Positions 1 through 8,170 of a stretch of 64,000 bases of DNA are shown one piece after another; the stretch's first letter is position 1; each line of letters starts with the position of its first letter. The translations under genes and the position numbers were made by a program. The notes beneath the pieces were generated by a model that was not told where the DNA came from, did not search any database, and worked only from the letters and a program-made list of their open reading frames with translations. Source of the DNA: Streptomyces sp. WMMC940 (GTDB lineage Bacteria > Actinomycetota > Actinomycetes > Streptomycetales > Streptomycetaceae); contig NZ_JAPZBC010000001.1 in NCBI RefSeq assembly GCF_027460265.1, positions 6,684,001 to 6,748,000 of the forward strand. The letters run 5' to 3'.

Positions 1-526
1 GGTCGTCGGCGTTGGCGACGACGACGGCCTTGCTGCCGGACAGCCCCTCGCGCCACTTCTCGGCCAGCATCCGGGTCTCGGCCGCGCGGTCCAGCTGGTC
101 GCGGGAGAGGTTGAGCAGGGCGATGGCCTTGGGCGTGGTGTCGCGGGCGACCCCGGCGAGGTACTTCTCGTCGACCTCGATCACGCCGTAGCGGGCGTCC
201 GAGCCGCCGGCCAGCGCGGAGGTGATACCGGCCGGCATGTTCGCGCCGAGGGCGTTCGACACGACCGGGCCGGCCGCGCGCAGGGCCTCGGCGATCAGCC
301 GGGTGGTGGTGGTCTTTCCGTTCGTCGCCGACACCAGGATCACGTCCAGGTGCTGCGCCAGCCTGCTCAGCAGATCGGGGTCGAGTTTGAGGGCAACCCG
401 GCCGCCGATCACCGATCCGCTGCCGCGTCCCGCTGCGCGCGACACCGCCGCTGCGGCCTTGCCGGCCGTCACGGCCAGCTTGGCGCGCGGCGACAGCGGC
501 TCTGCGTTGCCAGGGTGTCCTGCCAT
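1..526 (-). CDS. murT: MurT, lipid II isoglutaminyl synthase subunit (C-terminus outside window)
   Basis: N-terminal 175 residues of a Mur ligase-family protein. With GatD, MurT amidates the alpha-carboxyl of D-Glu in lipid II on the cytoplasmic side. The start ATG at 526 follows an AAGGAGG-type ribosome site. Visible features are the basic, Ala-rich start, the ATP-binding motif SATNGKTTTTRL at about residues 66-77 and the Mur-like segments EVDEKYLAGV and LLNLSRDQLDR. The gene runs off the left edge, so the DUF1727 domain and the expected gatD partner cannot be checked. The Mur-ligase family is clear; MurT rather than MurC/MurE rests on the N-terminal sequence style. Confidence 0.9.
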   Translation of the reverse strand, partial: MAGHPGNAEPLSPRAKLAVTAGKAAAAVSRAAGRGSGSVIGGRVALKLDPDLLSRLAQHLDVILVSATNGKTTTTRLIAEALRAAGPVVSNALGANMPAGITSALAGGSDARYGVIEVDEKYLAGVARDTTPKAIALLNLSRDQLDRAAETRMLAEKWREGLSGSKAVVVANADD

Positions 527-652
527 CGTCCTTGATCCTCCTTGCGTCGGTCGGGGCTCAGCCTATCGACCTCCGGGCGGCGGCCCGAACTGCGGCTCCG
601 TCAGGAAATCCGGAGGTCACCGGCGCGATGTGCGGAACGTACCCTTACGGCC

Positions 653-1195
653 ATGCGAAACCGTCCGATCCCCGGCAGTTCCGGCCTCGTGCGGGCCATG
701 AGCCTGTTCGGCGATCCGGTGCTCCACGCGCCCTGCGAACCCGTCACCGACTTCGGCCCGTCGCTGACGCGGCTGATCGAGGACATGTACGCGACCATGT
801 ACGCCGCGAACGGGGTGGGTCTCGCCGCCAACCAGGTCGGTGTTCCGCTCCGGGTCTTCGTCTACGACTGCCCCGACGACGAGGACGTCCGCCATGTCGG
901 GCACGTGGTCAACCCGCGGCTCGTCGCCGCCGACGGCATCGAGGTGCGCGGCCCCGAGGGATGTCTGTCGCTGCCGGGCATCGAGGCGGGGACGCCGCGG
1001 CACGACCGTGCGGTGGTCGAGGGAGTGACGGGGGACGGCGCGCCGGTGCGGGTCGAGGGCACGGGGTTCTTCGCCCGGTGCCTGCAGCACGAGTGCGACC
1101 ACCTGGAGGGCGGGGTCTACGTGGACCGGCTCACCGGCCTGCGCCGCGCCCGTGCCCTGCGCAAGGTCCGCCGTGCCCCGTGGGGCCGGCGGTAG
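653..1195 (+). CDS. def: Peptide deformylase
   Basis: Removes the N-formyl group from nascent proteins. All three family motifs are present in the 180-residue product: GVGLAANQ (54-61), EGCLSLPG (102-109, metal-ligand Cys104) and HECDH (146-150, metal-ligand His146 and His150 around the catalytic Glu). The open frame reaches upstream to 542, but ATG 653 gives the usual length. A TACCCT box at 640-645 ends seven bases before this ATG, which would suit a leaderless transcript; ATG 698 is an alternative start. Streptomyces usually carry several deformylases, and which paralogue this is cannot be told here. Confidence 0.93.
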   Translation: MRNRPIPGSSGLVRAMSLFGDPVLHAPCEPVTDFGPSLTRLIEDMYATMYAANGVGLAANQVGVPLRVFVYDCPDDEDVRHVGHVVNPRLVAADGIEVRGPEGCLSLPGIEAGTPRHDRAVVEGVTGDGAPVRVEGTGFFARCLQHECDHLEGGVYVDRLTGLRRARALRKVRRAPWGRR

Positions 1196-1241
1196 CGGGT
1201 TTCCGTGCGGACCGGCACCGCGGGTCCGGGGCGGAACCCGC
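1195..1241. terminator. Inverted repeat between convergent def and tetR
   Basis: GCGGGTTTCCG (1195-1205) pairs with CGGAACCCGC (1232-1241) with one bulged T. It begins at the def stop codon and lies just before the end of the opposing TetR gene, so it probably ends transcription from both sides. No U-tract follows, as is common in Streptomyces. Confidence 0.55.
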
Positions 1242-1260
1242 ACCGTCACCGGCACCCGCG

Positions 1261-1911
1261 TCAGAAACCCGGGCTGCCCGGGCGGTCCTCCGCGACGGAG
1301 AGACCGCCCCAGAGCAGGTCCGCGAGGCTCCGCACCAACTGCGCCCGGGAGCAGGGGCGTTCCCCCAGCCACCAGTCGCCCGCGCCGTGCATCATGCCGA
1401 CGATGCCATGGGCCCAGATCCTGGCCAGCTCGTCCCCGCCGGGACCGAGGTCGACGCGTTCGGCGATCACCTTGCCCAGTTCCTCGCCGAGTCTGCGCAG
1501 CAGCGGGGCGGTGTGCCGGCCGACGTCGAAGCCCTGCTCGGACTGCTGGGAGTCATCGGCGGGGTGCATCAGGAAGCGGTAGACCTGCGGCCGGGTCTCG
1601 ATCGCCGCGAGGTAGGTGTCGAGGGTGTGCTCGACGCGCTCCCGCCGGTCCGAGCTGGCGTCGATCGCCGTGCGCAGTGCCGCCAGCAGACCGTCGGTGT
1701 GACGCTTGGCGAGCGCGCGGTAGAGCCCGCTCTTGTCGCCGAAGTGCCGGTACAGGATCGGCTTGGTGATGCCGGCCTCCGCGGCGATCGCGTTCATGGA
1801 CGCCTGCGGACCGTCCCGGAGCACCACGCGGTCGGCGGCTTCGAGCAGCTCGCGCCGCCGCTGCTCGGCCGACCGCTGCTGGTCGCCCTGCTGAGTGGTG
1901 GTGGTCTCCAT
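1261..1911 (-). CDS. TetR/AcrR-family transcriptional regulator
   Basis: A 216-residue repressor-type protein. The helix-turn-helix occupies about residues 38-60 (AIAAEAGITKPILYRHFGDK), followed by the variable ligand-binding helices. ATG 1911 is chosen because the upstream extension to 1986 has no ribosome site and runs into the promoter region. It is divergent from the acyl-CoA dehydrogenase at 2071, and the gap holds inverted repeats over that gene's promoter, so it probably represses itself and the dehydrogenase with an acyl-CoA or fatty-acid ligand. The ligand is inference. Confidence 0.92.
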   Translation of the reverse strand: METTTTQQGDQQRSAEQRRRELLEAADRVVLRDGPQASMNAIAAEAGITKPILYRHFGDKSGLYRALAKRHTDGLLAALRTAIDASSDRRERVEHTLDTYLAAIETRPQVYRFLMHPADDSQQSEQGFDVGRHTAPLLRRLGEELGKVIAERVDLGPGGDELARIWAHGIVGMMHGAGDWWLGERPCSRAQLVRSLADLLWGGLSVAEDRPGSPGF

Positions 1912-1994
1912 GGTCTCTCCCCGCCCGTACTGAATCCTGAGGCCTGCGCAACGTAACACTCCGCAGGGTCCGCCCGCCGACCGCACGATGGCGG

Positions 1995-2042
1995 TTGACA
2001 GCCGCTACGCACCGGTAACAGACTGCGGTTACCGGTAGTAAC
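1995..2042 (+). promoter_or_regulatory. Promoter with TetR-type operator before acyl-CoA dehydrogenase
   Basis: TTGACA (1995-2000) is a consensus -35. A perfect 9-bp inverted repeat follows: ACCGGTAAC (2011-2019), 8-bp spacer, GTTACCGGT (2028-2036). A second overlapping repeat, GTTAC-N5-GTAAC, covers 2028-2042. The arms cover the -10 region, so a bound repressor would block initiation. The site lies between the divergent TetR gene and the dehydrogenase. Confidence 0.65.
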
Positions 2043-2070
2043 ATGCGTGCCCAGCACATCAGGAGGGGAC

Positions 2071-3327
2071 ATGACCGAGTTCGCGCTCGATCTCAACGAC
2101 GACCAGAAGCAGGTCCGCGACTGGCTGCACGGCTTCGCCAGGGACGTGATCCGCCCGGCCGCCGCCGAGTGGGACGAGCGCGAGGAGACCCCCTGGCCGG
2201 TCATCCAGGAAGCCGCCAAGGTCGGCATCTACTCCCTCGACTTCTACGCCCAGCAGTTCTTCGACCCCACCGGGCTCGGCATCCCGATGGCCATGGAGGA
2301 ACTGTTCTGGGGTGATGCCGGTATCGCCCTCTCCATCGTCGGCACGGGCCTCGCCGCCGTCGGTGTCCTCGCCAACGGCACGGAGGAGCAGATCGGCACC
2401 TGGATCCCGCAGATGTACGGTGACGTCGACGACGTGAAGGTCGCCGCGTTCTGCTCCTCAGAGCCCGACGCCGGCTCCGACGTCGGTGCGATGCGGACCC
2501 GCGCCGTCTACGACCAGGCCAAGGACGAGTGGGTGCTCAACGGCACCAAGACCTGGGCCACCAACGGCGGGATCGCCAACGTCCACGTCGTCGTCGCCGT
2601 CGTCGACCCCGACCTCGGCTCCAAGGGCCACGCCTCCTTCATCGTGCCGCCGGGCACCCCCGGCCTCTCCCAGGGGCAGAAGTTCAGGAAGCACGGCATC
2701 CGCGCGTCGCACACCGCCGAGGTGGTCCTGGAGGACGTCCGGGTCCCCGGCTCCTGTCTGCTCGGCGGCAAGGAGAAGCTCGACGAGCGGCTCGCCCGCG
2801 CCCGGGAGCGGGCCCGGTCCGGCGGCGGTGTGGGGGTCCCCCCGGCCGAAGGCTGGGGGAGCGTGAAGAACGCCGCCATGGCCACCTTCGAGGCATCCCG
2901 CCCCGCCGTCGGCGCGATGGCGGTCGGCACCGCGCGGGCGGCGTACGACTACGCCCTCGAGTACGCCAAGGAGCGCACGCAGTTCGGCCGCCCGATCATC
3001 GACAACCAGGGCGTCGCCTTCCAGTTGGCGGACATGCGCACCCAGATCGACGCCGCCCGGCTGCTGGTGTGGCGCGCCTCCTGGATGGCGGTGAGCGGCA
3101 AGCCGTTCACCGCGGCCGAGGGCTCCATGTCCAAGCTCTTCGCCAGCGAGGCGGCCAAGAAGGTCACCGCCCAGGCCGTCCAGATCCTCGGCGGGAACGG
3201 CTTCACCCGCGAGTACCCCGTCGAGCGCATGCACCGCGACGCGGCCATCTACACCATCTTCGAGGGCACGAGCGAGATCCAGCGCCTCGTCATCGCCCGC
3301 ACCCTCTCCGGCCTGCCCATCCGCTGA
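2071..3327 (+). CDS. Acyl-CoA dehydrogenase
   Basis: FAD-dependent alpha,beta-dehydrogenation of acyl-CoA, passing electrons to ETF (encoded at 60.4-62.2 kb). The 418-residue protein has the N-terminal helical domain, the central beta domain (FCSSEPDAGSD, NGTKTWATNGG), the C-terminal helices (ERTQFGRPI, QILGGNGFTREYPVERMHRD) and the catalytic-Glu motif FEGTSEIQ near the end. ATG 2071 has AGGAGGGG just upstream; the in-frame ATG at 2047 has none. A Gly/Arg-rich stretch around residues 245-265 contains a short genomic repeat (2829-2862) and looks like an insertion between domains. Chain-length specificity cannot be read from the sequence. Confidence 0.95.
   Translation: MTEFALDLNDDQKQVRDWLHGFARDVIRPAAAEWDEREETPWPVIQEAAKVGIYSLDFYAQQFFDPTGLGIPMAMEELFWGDAGIALSIVGTGLAAVGVLANGTEEQIGTWIPQMYGDVDDVKVAAFCSSEPDAGSDVGAMRTRAVYDQAKDEWVLNGTKTWATNGGIANVHVVVAVVDPDLGSKGHASFIVPPGTPGLSQGQKFRKHGIRASHTAEVVLEDVRVPGSCLLGGKEKLDERLARARERARSGGGVGVPPAEGWGSVKNAAMATFEASRPAVGAMAVGTARAAYDYALEYAKERTQFGRPIIDNQGVAFQLADMRTQIDAARLLVWRASWMAVSGKPFTAAEGSMSKLFASEAAKKVTAQAVQILGGNGFTREYPVERMHRDAAIYTIFEGTSEIQRLVIARTLSGLPIR
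2829..2862 (+). repeat. Short G-rich dispersed repeat inside the acyl-CoA dehydrogenase gene
   Basis: A segment GTGGGGGTCCCCCCGGCC followed by GAAGGCTGGGGGAGC, read through in frame as GVGVPPAEGWGS. A diverged copy in the same reading phase relative to GCC-GAA-GGC lies in the FhuF-like gene at 25146-25174. I recall similar GGGGGT-CCCCC elements scattered through Streptomyces genomes, but could not search for them. Confidence 0.55.
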
Positions 3328-3339
3328 CGCGCGGCTCCC

Positions 3340-3390
3340 GCACGCCACGGGGCACCGCCCGGTCGTCCGGGCCGGCGCTCCGTGGCGTGC
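3340..3390. terminator. Bidirectional terminator between acyl-CoA dehydrogenase and glutathione peroxidase
   Basis: GCACGCCACGG (3340-3350) pairs perfectly with CCGTGGCGTGC (3380-3390), and a nested GCCCGG-tcgt-CCGGGC stem (3357-3372) fills the loop. It lies between the two convergent stop codons at 3327 and 3400. Confidence 0.75.
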
Positions 3391-3399
3391 GCGGGCCGG

Positions 3400-3888
3400 T
3401 CAGGCCGTGAGCTGCGCCTCGATCGCCGCGACGACCTCCGCGGCCTCCGGCTCCACTCCCGGCCGGAAGCGGGCCACCACGTCGCCCTGCGGGGAGACGA
3501 GGAACTTCTCGAAGTTCCACTGCACGTCACCGGCCTCCCCGTCGGCATCGGCGAAACGGGTCAACTCGGCGTAGAGCGGATGCCGCTGGTCGCCGTTCAC
3601 GTCCGACTTCTCCAGCAGCGGGAACGTCACCCCGTACGTCGCCGAGCAGAACGTGGCGATCTCCTCGGCGCTGCCGGGCTCCTGGCCCAGGAACTGGTTG
3701 CACGGTACCCCGAGCACCGTGAAACCACGGTCCGCGTAGGTCTTCTGCAGTCGCTCCAGCCCCGCGTACTGAGGTGTGAGGCCGCAGCGGGACGCCACGT
3801 TCACCACCAGCACGGCCTTGCCGTGATGGTCGGCCAGGGACGTCTCCTCGCCGGACAGAGTGCGCAGAGGGATGCCATAAACGGACAT
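3400..3888 (-). CDS. Glutathione peroxidase family protein (thiol peroxidase)
   Basis: Reduces hydroperoxides. The 162-residue protein has peroxidatic Cys35 (NVASRCGLTPQY) in place of selenocysteine, Gln65 (NQF), and Trp124-Asn125 (WNFEKF). A second cysteine at 81 sits where thioredoxin-dependent members carry the resolving Cys. Actinomycetes use mycothiol rather than glutathione, so thioredoxin is the likely reductant (inference). ATG 3888 follows AAGGAG. It is divergent from the LppU-like gene across about 90 bp. Confidence 0.94.
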   Translation of the reverse strand: MSVYGIPLRTLSGEETSLADHHGKAVLVVNVASRCGLTPQYAGLERLQKTYADRGFTVLGVPCNQFLGQEPGSAEEIATFCSATYGVTFPLLEKSDVNGDQRHPLYAELTRFADADGEAGDVQWNFEKFLVSPQGDVVARFRPGVEPEAAEVVAAIEAQLTA

Positions 3889-3980
3889 CAGGGACTCCTT
3901 CGTACCTCGTGTTTATGCCGTTCTTATTCTTCGTGTAGCGTGCGCGCGTTCGATCTCCAGCTACCCGAGGAAGACCGCAG

Positions 3981-4385
3981 ATGAGCGCACCCACGCCCTC
4001 CCCCGCCCCGCAGGAACCGCAGTTCCCGGAGGGCCGGCCCGTACCCGGCGCCGCACCCGCGCCCGCACCCGCCAAGAAGAGCAAGGTCAAGAAGTTTCTC
4101 GGCGTGGTCGCGCTCATTGTCGTCGCCGTGGTGGTGAAGCTCGGCATCGGCTACGTCTTCGACGCCCCCGTCCGCGCCGAAACCGGCGACTGCGTCAAGG
4201 TCACCGGCGAGGAGAACAACCCCGAGGTCGAGACCAAGGGGTGCGACGACAAGGAGGCCAACTACAAGGTCGTCAAGGTCGTCGAGAACAGCTTCGACGT
4301 CAACGCCTGCACCGTCGGCGAGGCCGCCCTCGCGCAGAAGTGGGACGCCGACAAGTTCGTCCTCTGCCTCGACCCCCTCAAGTAG
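3981..4385 (+). CDS. LppU-like single-pass membrane protein
   Basis: A 134-residue protein with a Pro/Ala-rich cytoplasmic start (1-32), a Lys-rich anchor (KKSKVKK), one membrane helix at about 39-59 (FLGVVALIVVAVVVKLGIGYV) and an exported domain with four cysteines that could form two disulfides (GDC, KGC, NAC, LCLD). It resembles the small LppU/SCO3897-type proteins of actinomycetes, whose function is unknown. ATG 3981 follows GAGGAAG. A TAGCGT box about 35 bp upstream could be its -10 element. No enzyme motif is seen. Confidence 0.8.
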   Translation: MSAPTPSPAPQEPQFPEGRPVPGAAPAPAPAKKSKVKKFLGVVALIVVAVVVKLGIGYVFDAPVRAETGDCVKVTGEENNPEVETKGCDDKEANYKVVKVVENSFDVNACTVGEAALAQKWDADKFVLCLDPLK

Positions 4386-4523
4386 TGACCCGCCCGGGGA
4401 CGTGACCCCGTACGGGGCGGTGACGCCGGCGGGCGGCGCTCTGCCGTCCAGCCGGCGGAACAGCCACCCCTGCACGACCGGGACGTGCAACCGGCCTCCC
4501 GGGCGGGTCGTGCCGCTCCCGTC

Positions 4524-7037
4524 TCACAGCCGGCCGACGGACGTCACGCGGACGACGGCCCGGCCCTCCTCGTCCGAGGCCGCCAGGTCGACCTCCGCGC
4601 TGATGCCCCAGTCGTGGTCGCCGTTCGGGTCGGCGAAGGTCTGCCGGACCCGCCAGAGACCGTGCCCGGGATCCTCCTCCATGGCGAGCAGCTTCGGCCC
4701 GCGCGCGTCCGGCCCGGTGCCGAGGTCGTCGTACTCGTCCCAGTACCCGTCCATCGCCTCGCCCCAGGCGTCCTCGTCCCAGCCCGACTCCGCGTCCAGC
4801 CGGCCCAACTCGTCGACGCGGTCCAGCGCCGCCAGCTCCACCCGGCGGAACATGGCGTTGCGGACCAGCACCCGGAAGGCGCGGGCGTTCGCGGTGACCG
4901 GCTTGACCTGGTCGGCCTTCTCCTGGGCCTCCTCCGCGGTCTCCACCTCGGGATTGGCCAGCTGCTCCCACTCGTCGAGGAGGCTGGAGTCGACCTGGCG
5001 GACCATCTCGCCCAGCCAGGCGATCAGATCCTGCAGGTCCTCGGTCTTCAGATCGTCCGGGACGGTGTGGTCAAGGGCCTTGTACGCGCTCGCGAGATAC
5101 CGCAGCACGATCCCCTCGGTGCGGGCCAGCTCGTAGAAGGACGTGAACTCGGTGAAGGACAGTGCCCGTTCGTACATGTCCCGGATGACCGACTTCGGCG
5201 AGACCGGGTGGTCACCCACCCACGGGTGCGACTTCCGGTAGGTGTCGTACGCGTGCCACAGCAGTTCCTCCAGCGGCTTGGGGTACGAGATCTCCTGGAG
5301 CCGCTCCATCCGCTCCTCGTACTCGACGCCGTCCGCCTTCATCGCGGCGACCGCCTCTCCCCGCGCCTTGTTCTCCTGGGCCCCGAGGATCTGCCGCGGG
5401 TCGTCGAGAGTGGACTCGACGACGGAGACCATGTCCAGGGCGTACGAGGGCGATTCGGGGTCCAGCAGGTCGAAGGCCGCGAGGGCGAACGTGGAGAGCG
5501 CCTGGTTGAGTGCGAAGTCCTGCTGGAAGTCGACGGTCAGCCGGACGACACGGCCCTGGGCGTCGGGGGCGTCGAGGCGTTCGACGATCCCCCCGTCGAG
5601 GAGTGAACGGTAGATGGCGATGGCCCGGCGGATGTGGCGGAGCTGCTGCTTGCGCGGTTCGTGGTTGTCCTCGAGCAGCTTGCGCATCGCGTCGAAGGCG
5701 TTGCCCGGGCGGGCGATCACCGACAGCAGCATGGCGTGGGTGACCTTGAAGCGGGAGGTGAGCGGCTCGGGGTCGGAGGCGATCAGCTTCTCGAAGGAGT
5801 TCTGCGTCCAGCCGACGAAGCCCTCGGGGGCCTTCTTGCGGACGACCTTGCGCTTCTTCTTGGGGTCGTCACCGGCCTTGGCGAGGGCCTTCTCGTTCTC
5901 GACGACGTGGTCGGGCGCCTGGGCGACGACGAAACCGGCGGTGTCGAAGCCCGCGCGGCCCGCGCGGCCCGCGATCTGGTGGAACTCCCGGGAGCGGAGC
6001 GTCCGCACGCGGCTGCCGTCGTACTTGGTGAGCGCGGTGAAGAGCACCGTGCGGATGGGCACGTTGACGCCCACGCCGAGGGTGTCCGTACCGCAGATCA
6101 CCTTCAGCAGGCCGGCCTGCGCCAGCTTCTCCACGAGGCGCCGGTACTTGGGCAGCATGCCCGCGTGGTGGACGCCGATGCCGTGGCGGACGAAGCGGGA
6201 GAGGTTCCGCCCGAACTTGGTGGTGAACCGGAAGTTGCCGATCAGCTCGGCGATGCGGTCCTTCTCCTCGCGCGTGCACATGTTGATGCTCATCAGCGAC
6301 TGCGCCCGCTCGACGGCCTGCGCCTGGGTGAAGTGCACGATGTAGACCGGTGCCTGCCTGGTCTCCAGCAGTTCGGTCAGCGTCTCCGTGATGGGGGTCG
6401 TGCGGTACTCGTAGGAGAGCGGAACGGGGCGGGTCGCCGAGCGGACGACCGCGGTCTCACGGCCGGTGCGGCGGGTGAGGTCCTCCTCGAACATCGACAC
6501 GTCGCCGAGCGTCGCCGACATCAGCACGAACTGCGCCTGCGGGAGTTCGAGAAGGGGGATCTGCCAGGCCCAGCCGCGGTCCGGTTCCGCGTAGAAGTGG
6601 AACTCGTCCATCACGACCTGGCCGATGTCGGCGTCCTTGCCGTCCCGCAGTGCGATCGACGCCAGCACCTCGGCGGTGCAGCAGATGACCGGGGCGTCCG
6701 CGTTCACGGACGCGTCGCCGGTGAGCATGCCGACGTTCTCCGTGCCGAAGAGCTTGCAGAGGTCGAAGAACTTCTCCGACACCAGGGCCTTGATCGGCGC
6801 GGTGTAGAACGTGACCTCGTCGCGGGCGAGGGCGGCGAAGTGCGCACCGGCCGCGACCAGGCTCTTTCCCGAGCCGGTCGGTGTGGAGAGGATCACGTTG
6901 GCCCCGGAGACCACCTCGATCAGCGCCTCCTCCTGGGCCGGGTAGAGGGAGATGCCCCGGCCCTCGGCCCAGGAGGCGAAGGCTTCGAAGAGGGCATCGG
7001 GGTCGGCGTCCGGCGGCAGCTGATCGATAAGGGTCAC
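4524..7037 (-). CDS. DEAD/DEAH-box RNA helicase, Ski2-like with DUF3516-type C-terminus
   Basis: A superfamily 2 helicase of 837 residues from GTG 7037 (852 if ATG 7082 is used). Motifs in order: Walker A TPTGSGKS, Ia-type TAPIKAL, Walker B DEFH (a DEVH variant), SAT, TDTLGVGVN and the arginine-finger motif HQIAGRAGRAG. After the helicase core comes a basic loop (DPKKKRKVVRKKAP) and a long helical C-terminus of the type called DUF3516 in actinobacterial helicases. It probably unwinds structured RNA; the target is unknown. GTG 7037 begins VTLIDQLPPD and is preceded only by a weak GGTGG. It is divergent from the hydrolase gene at 7159. Confidence 0.93.
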   Translation of the reverse strand: MTLIDQLPPDADPDALFEAFASWAEGRGISLYPAQEEALIEVVSGANVILSTPTGSGKSLVAAGAHFAALARDEVTFYTAPIKALVSEKFFDLCKLFGTENVGMLTGDASVNADAPVICCTAEVLASIALRDGKDADIGQVVMDEFHFYAEPDRGWAWQIPLLELPQAQFVLMSATLGDVSMFEEDLTRRTGRETAVVRSATRPVPLSYEYRTTPITETLTELLETRQAPVYIVHFTQAQAVERAQSLMSINMCTREEKDRIAELIGNFRFTTKFGRNLSRFVRHGIGVHHAGMLPKYRRLVEKLAQAGLLKVICGTDTLGVGVNVPIRTVLFTALTKYDGSRVRTLRSREFHQIAGRAGRAGFDTAGFVVAQAPDHVVENEKALAKAGDDPKKKRKVVRKKAPEGFVGWTQNSFEKLIASDPEPLTSRFKVTHAMLLSVIARPGNAFDAMRKLLEDNHEPRKQQLRHIRRAIAIYRSLLDGGIVERLDAPDAQGRVVRLTVDFQQDFALNQALSTFALAAFDLLDPESPSYALDMVSVVESTLDDPRQILGAQENKARGEAVAAMKADGVEYEERMERLQEISYPKPLEELLWHAYDTYRKSHPWVGDHPVSPKSVIRDMYERALSFTEFTSFYELARTEGIVLRYLASAYKALDHTVPDDLKTEDLQDLIAWLGEMVRQVDSSLLDEWEQLANPEVETAEEAQEKADQVKPVTANARAFRVLVRNAMFRRVELAALDRVDELGRLDAESGWDEDAWGEAMDGYWDEYDDLGTGPDARGPKLLAMEEDPGHGLWRVRQTFADPNGDHDWGISAEVDLAASDEEGRAVVRVTSVGRL

Positions 7038-7095
7038 ACCACCATCTTGCCTGGCCTCCGACCGGGATCGGGAACCGGCCACCGGGACGAAGATC

Positions 7096-7107
7096 GCTAC
7101 CGGTAGC
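7096..7107. promoter_or_regulatory. 12-bp palindrome in a divergent promoter region
   Basis: GCTACCGGTAGC is a perfect palindrome between the helicase and the YdjM-like gene. Its last bases begin TAGCCT (7104-7109), a possible -10 box for the rightward gene. It shares the core TACCGGTA with the TetR operator at 2028-2040, which may be coincidence. Confidence 0.35.
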
Positions 7108-7158
7108 CTGTCCCCTCAACTGGGCACGAGCACAACAGCAGATGGGGCGGGAACGAGC

Positions 7159-7950
7159 ATGATGGGACCGGCGCACTCCCTGTCCGGGGCGGCGGCCTGG
7201 CTGGGGGTGGGCGCGGCGGCGGCCGCCCTGGATCATCCGATGCCATGGCCCGTCCTCGTCGTCGGCGCGCTGATCTGCGCGGGAGCGGCGCTCGCGCCGG
7301 ACCTCGACCACAAGGCGGCGACGATCTCCCGCGCCTTCGGGCCCTTCTCACGCGGCCTGTGCGAAGTGGTCGACAAGCTCTCGTACGCGGTCTACAAGGC
7401 GACGAAGAAACCGGGGGACAAGCGCCGGACCGGCGGCCACCGCACGCTCACCCACACCTGGCTGTGGGCCGTGCTGATCGGCGGCGGCACCTCGGCGCTG
7501 GCGATGACCGGAGGGCGCTGGGCGGTCCTCGCGATCCTCTTCGTGCACCTGGTGCTCGCCGTCGAGGGACTGCTGTGGCGGGCCGCACGGGTGTCCAGCG
7601 ACGTCCTGGTGTGGCTGCTCGGCGCGACGAGCGCCTGGATCCTGGCCGGCGTCCTGGACAAGCCCGGCAGCGGTGCGGACTGGCTCTTCACCGGTCCCGG
7701 CCAGGAGTACCTGTGGCTGGGACTCCCCGTCGTCCTCGGTGCCCTGGTGCACGACGTCGGCGACGCCCTGACCGTCTCGGGCTGCCCGATCCTGTGGCCC
7801 ATACCCGTCGGCAACAAGCGCTGGTACCCCGTGGGGCCGCCGAAGGTGATGCGCTTCCGGGCCGGCAGCTGGGTGGAGCTGAAGGTCCTGATGCCCGCGT
7901 TCATGCTGCTCGGGGGAGTGGGCGGCGCCGCGGCGCTGAACTTCATCTGA
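7159..7950 (+). CDS. YdjM-like membrane-bound metal-dependent hydrolase family protein
   Basis: A 263-residue inner-membrane protein of the DUF457/YdjM family. The conserved acidic/His motifs are near the start: MGPAHSLSGAAAWL (His6), APDLDHKAA and RTGGHRTLTHTWL. Several hydrophobic helices follow (about 25-45, 100-130, 170-200, 240-260). In Enterobacteria YdjM is an SOS-controlled membrane protein; no LexA box is obvious here, and the biochemical reaction is unproven. The start has GGGGCGGG upstream. A 19-bp duplication at the stop codon is listed separately. Confidence 0.85.
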   Translation: MMGPAHSLSGAAAWLGVGAAAAALDHPMPWPVLVVGALICAGAALAPDLDHKAATISRAFGPFSRGLCEVVDKLSYAVYKATKKPGDKRRTGGHRTLTHTWLWAVLIGGGTSALAMTGGRWAVLAILFVHLVLAVEGLLWRAARVSSDVLVWLLGATSAWILAGVLDKPGSGADWLFTGPGQEYLWLGLPVVLGALVHDVGDALTVSGCPILWPIPVGNKRWYPVGPPKVMRFRAGSWVELKVLMPAFMLLGGVGGAAALNFI

Positions 7951-7969
7951 GGCGCCGAACTTCATCTGA
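7932..7969 (+). repeat. 19-bp tandem duplication across the YdjM-like stop codon
   Basis: GGCGCTGAACTTCATCTGA (7932-7950) is followed at once by GGCGCCGAACTTCATCTGA (7951-7969), with one mismatch. The first copy encodes the last five residues and the stop. The second copy is untranslated. It looks like a recent slippage duplication. Confidence 0.8.
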
Positions 7970-8170
7970 AGGCGCGTCGCAGGATCGTGCGACGGGGACG
8001 CCGGCGCGCCGCGGCCGGCCCCTCGCGCGGATCGGGACGGGTCGGCTCCGAACGGTCGTGCGTCCTCTCTCGGCGCGGCCCTCCGGCGCGGCCCTGGAGG
8101 ACGGCGCCGCGTCCGGCGTTCGGCCCAGCAGCGGGTGCCGGCGCCGGCGACGGTCGGTAGCGTCCCCGCC

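Noticed and set aside
5634..7106. A 490-codon plus-strand frame opposite the helicase
   Set aside because: Antisense shadow of a gene with all helicase motifs.
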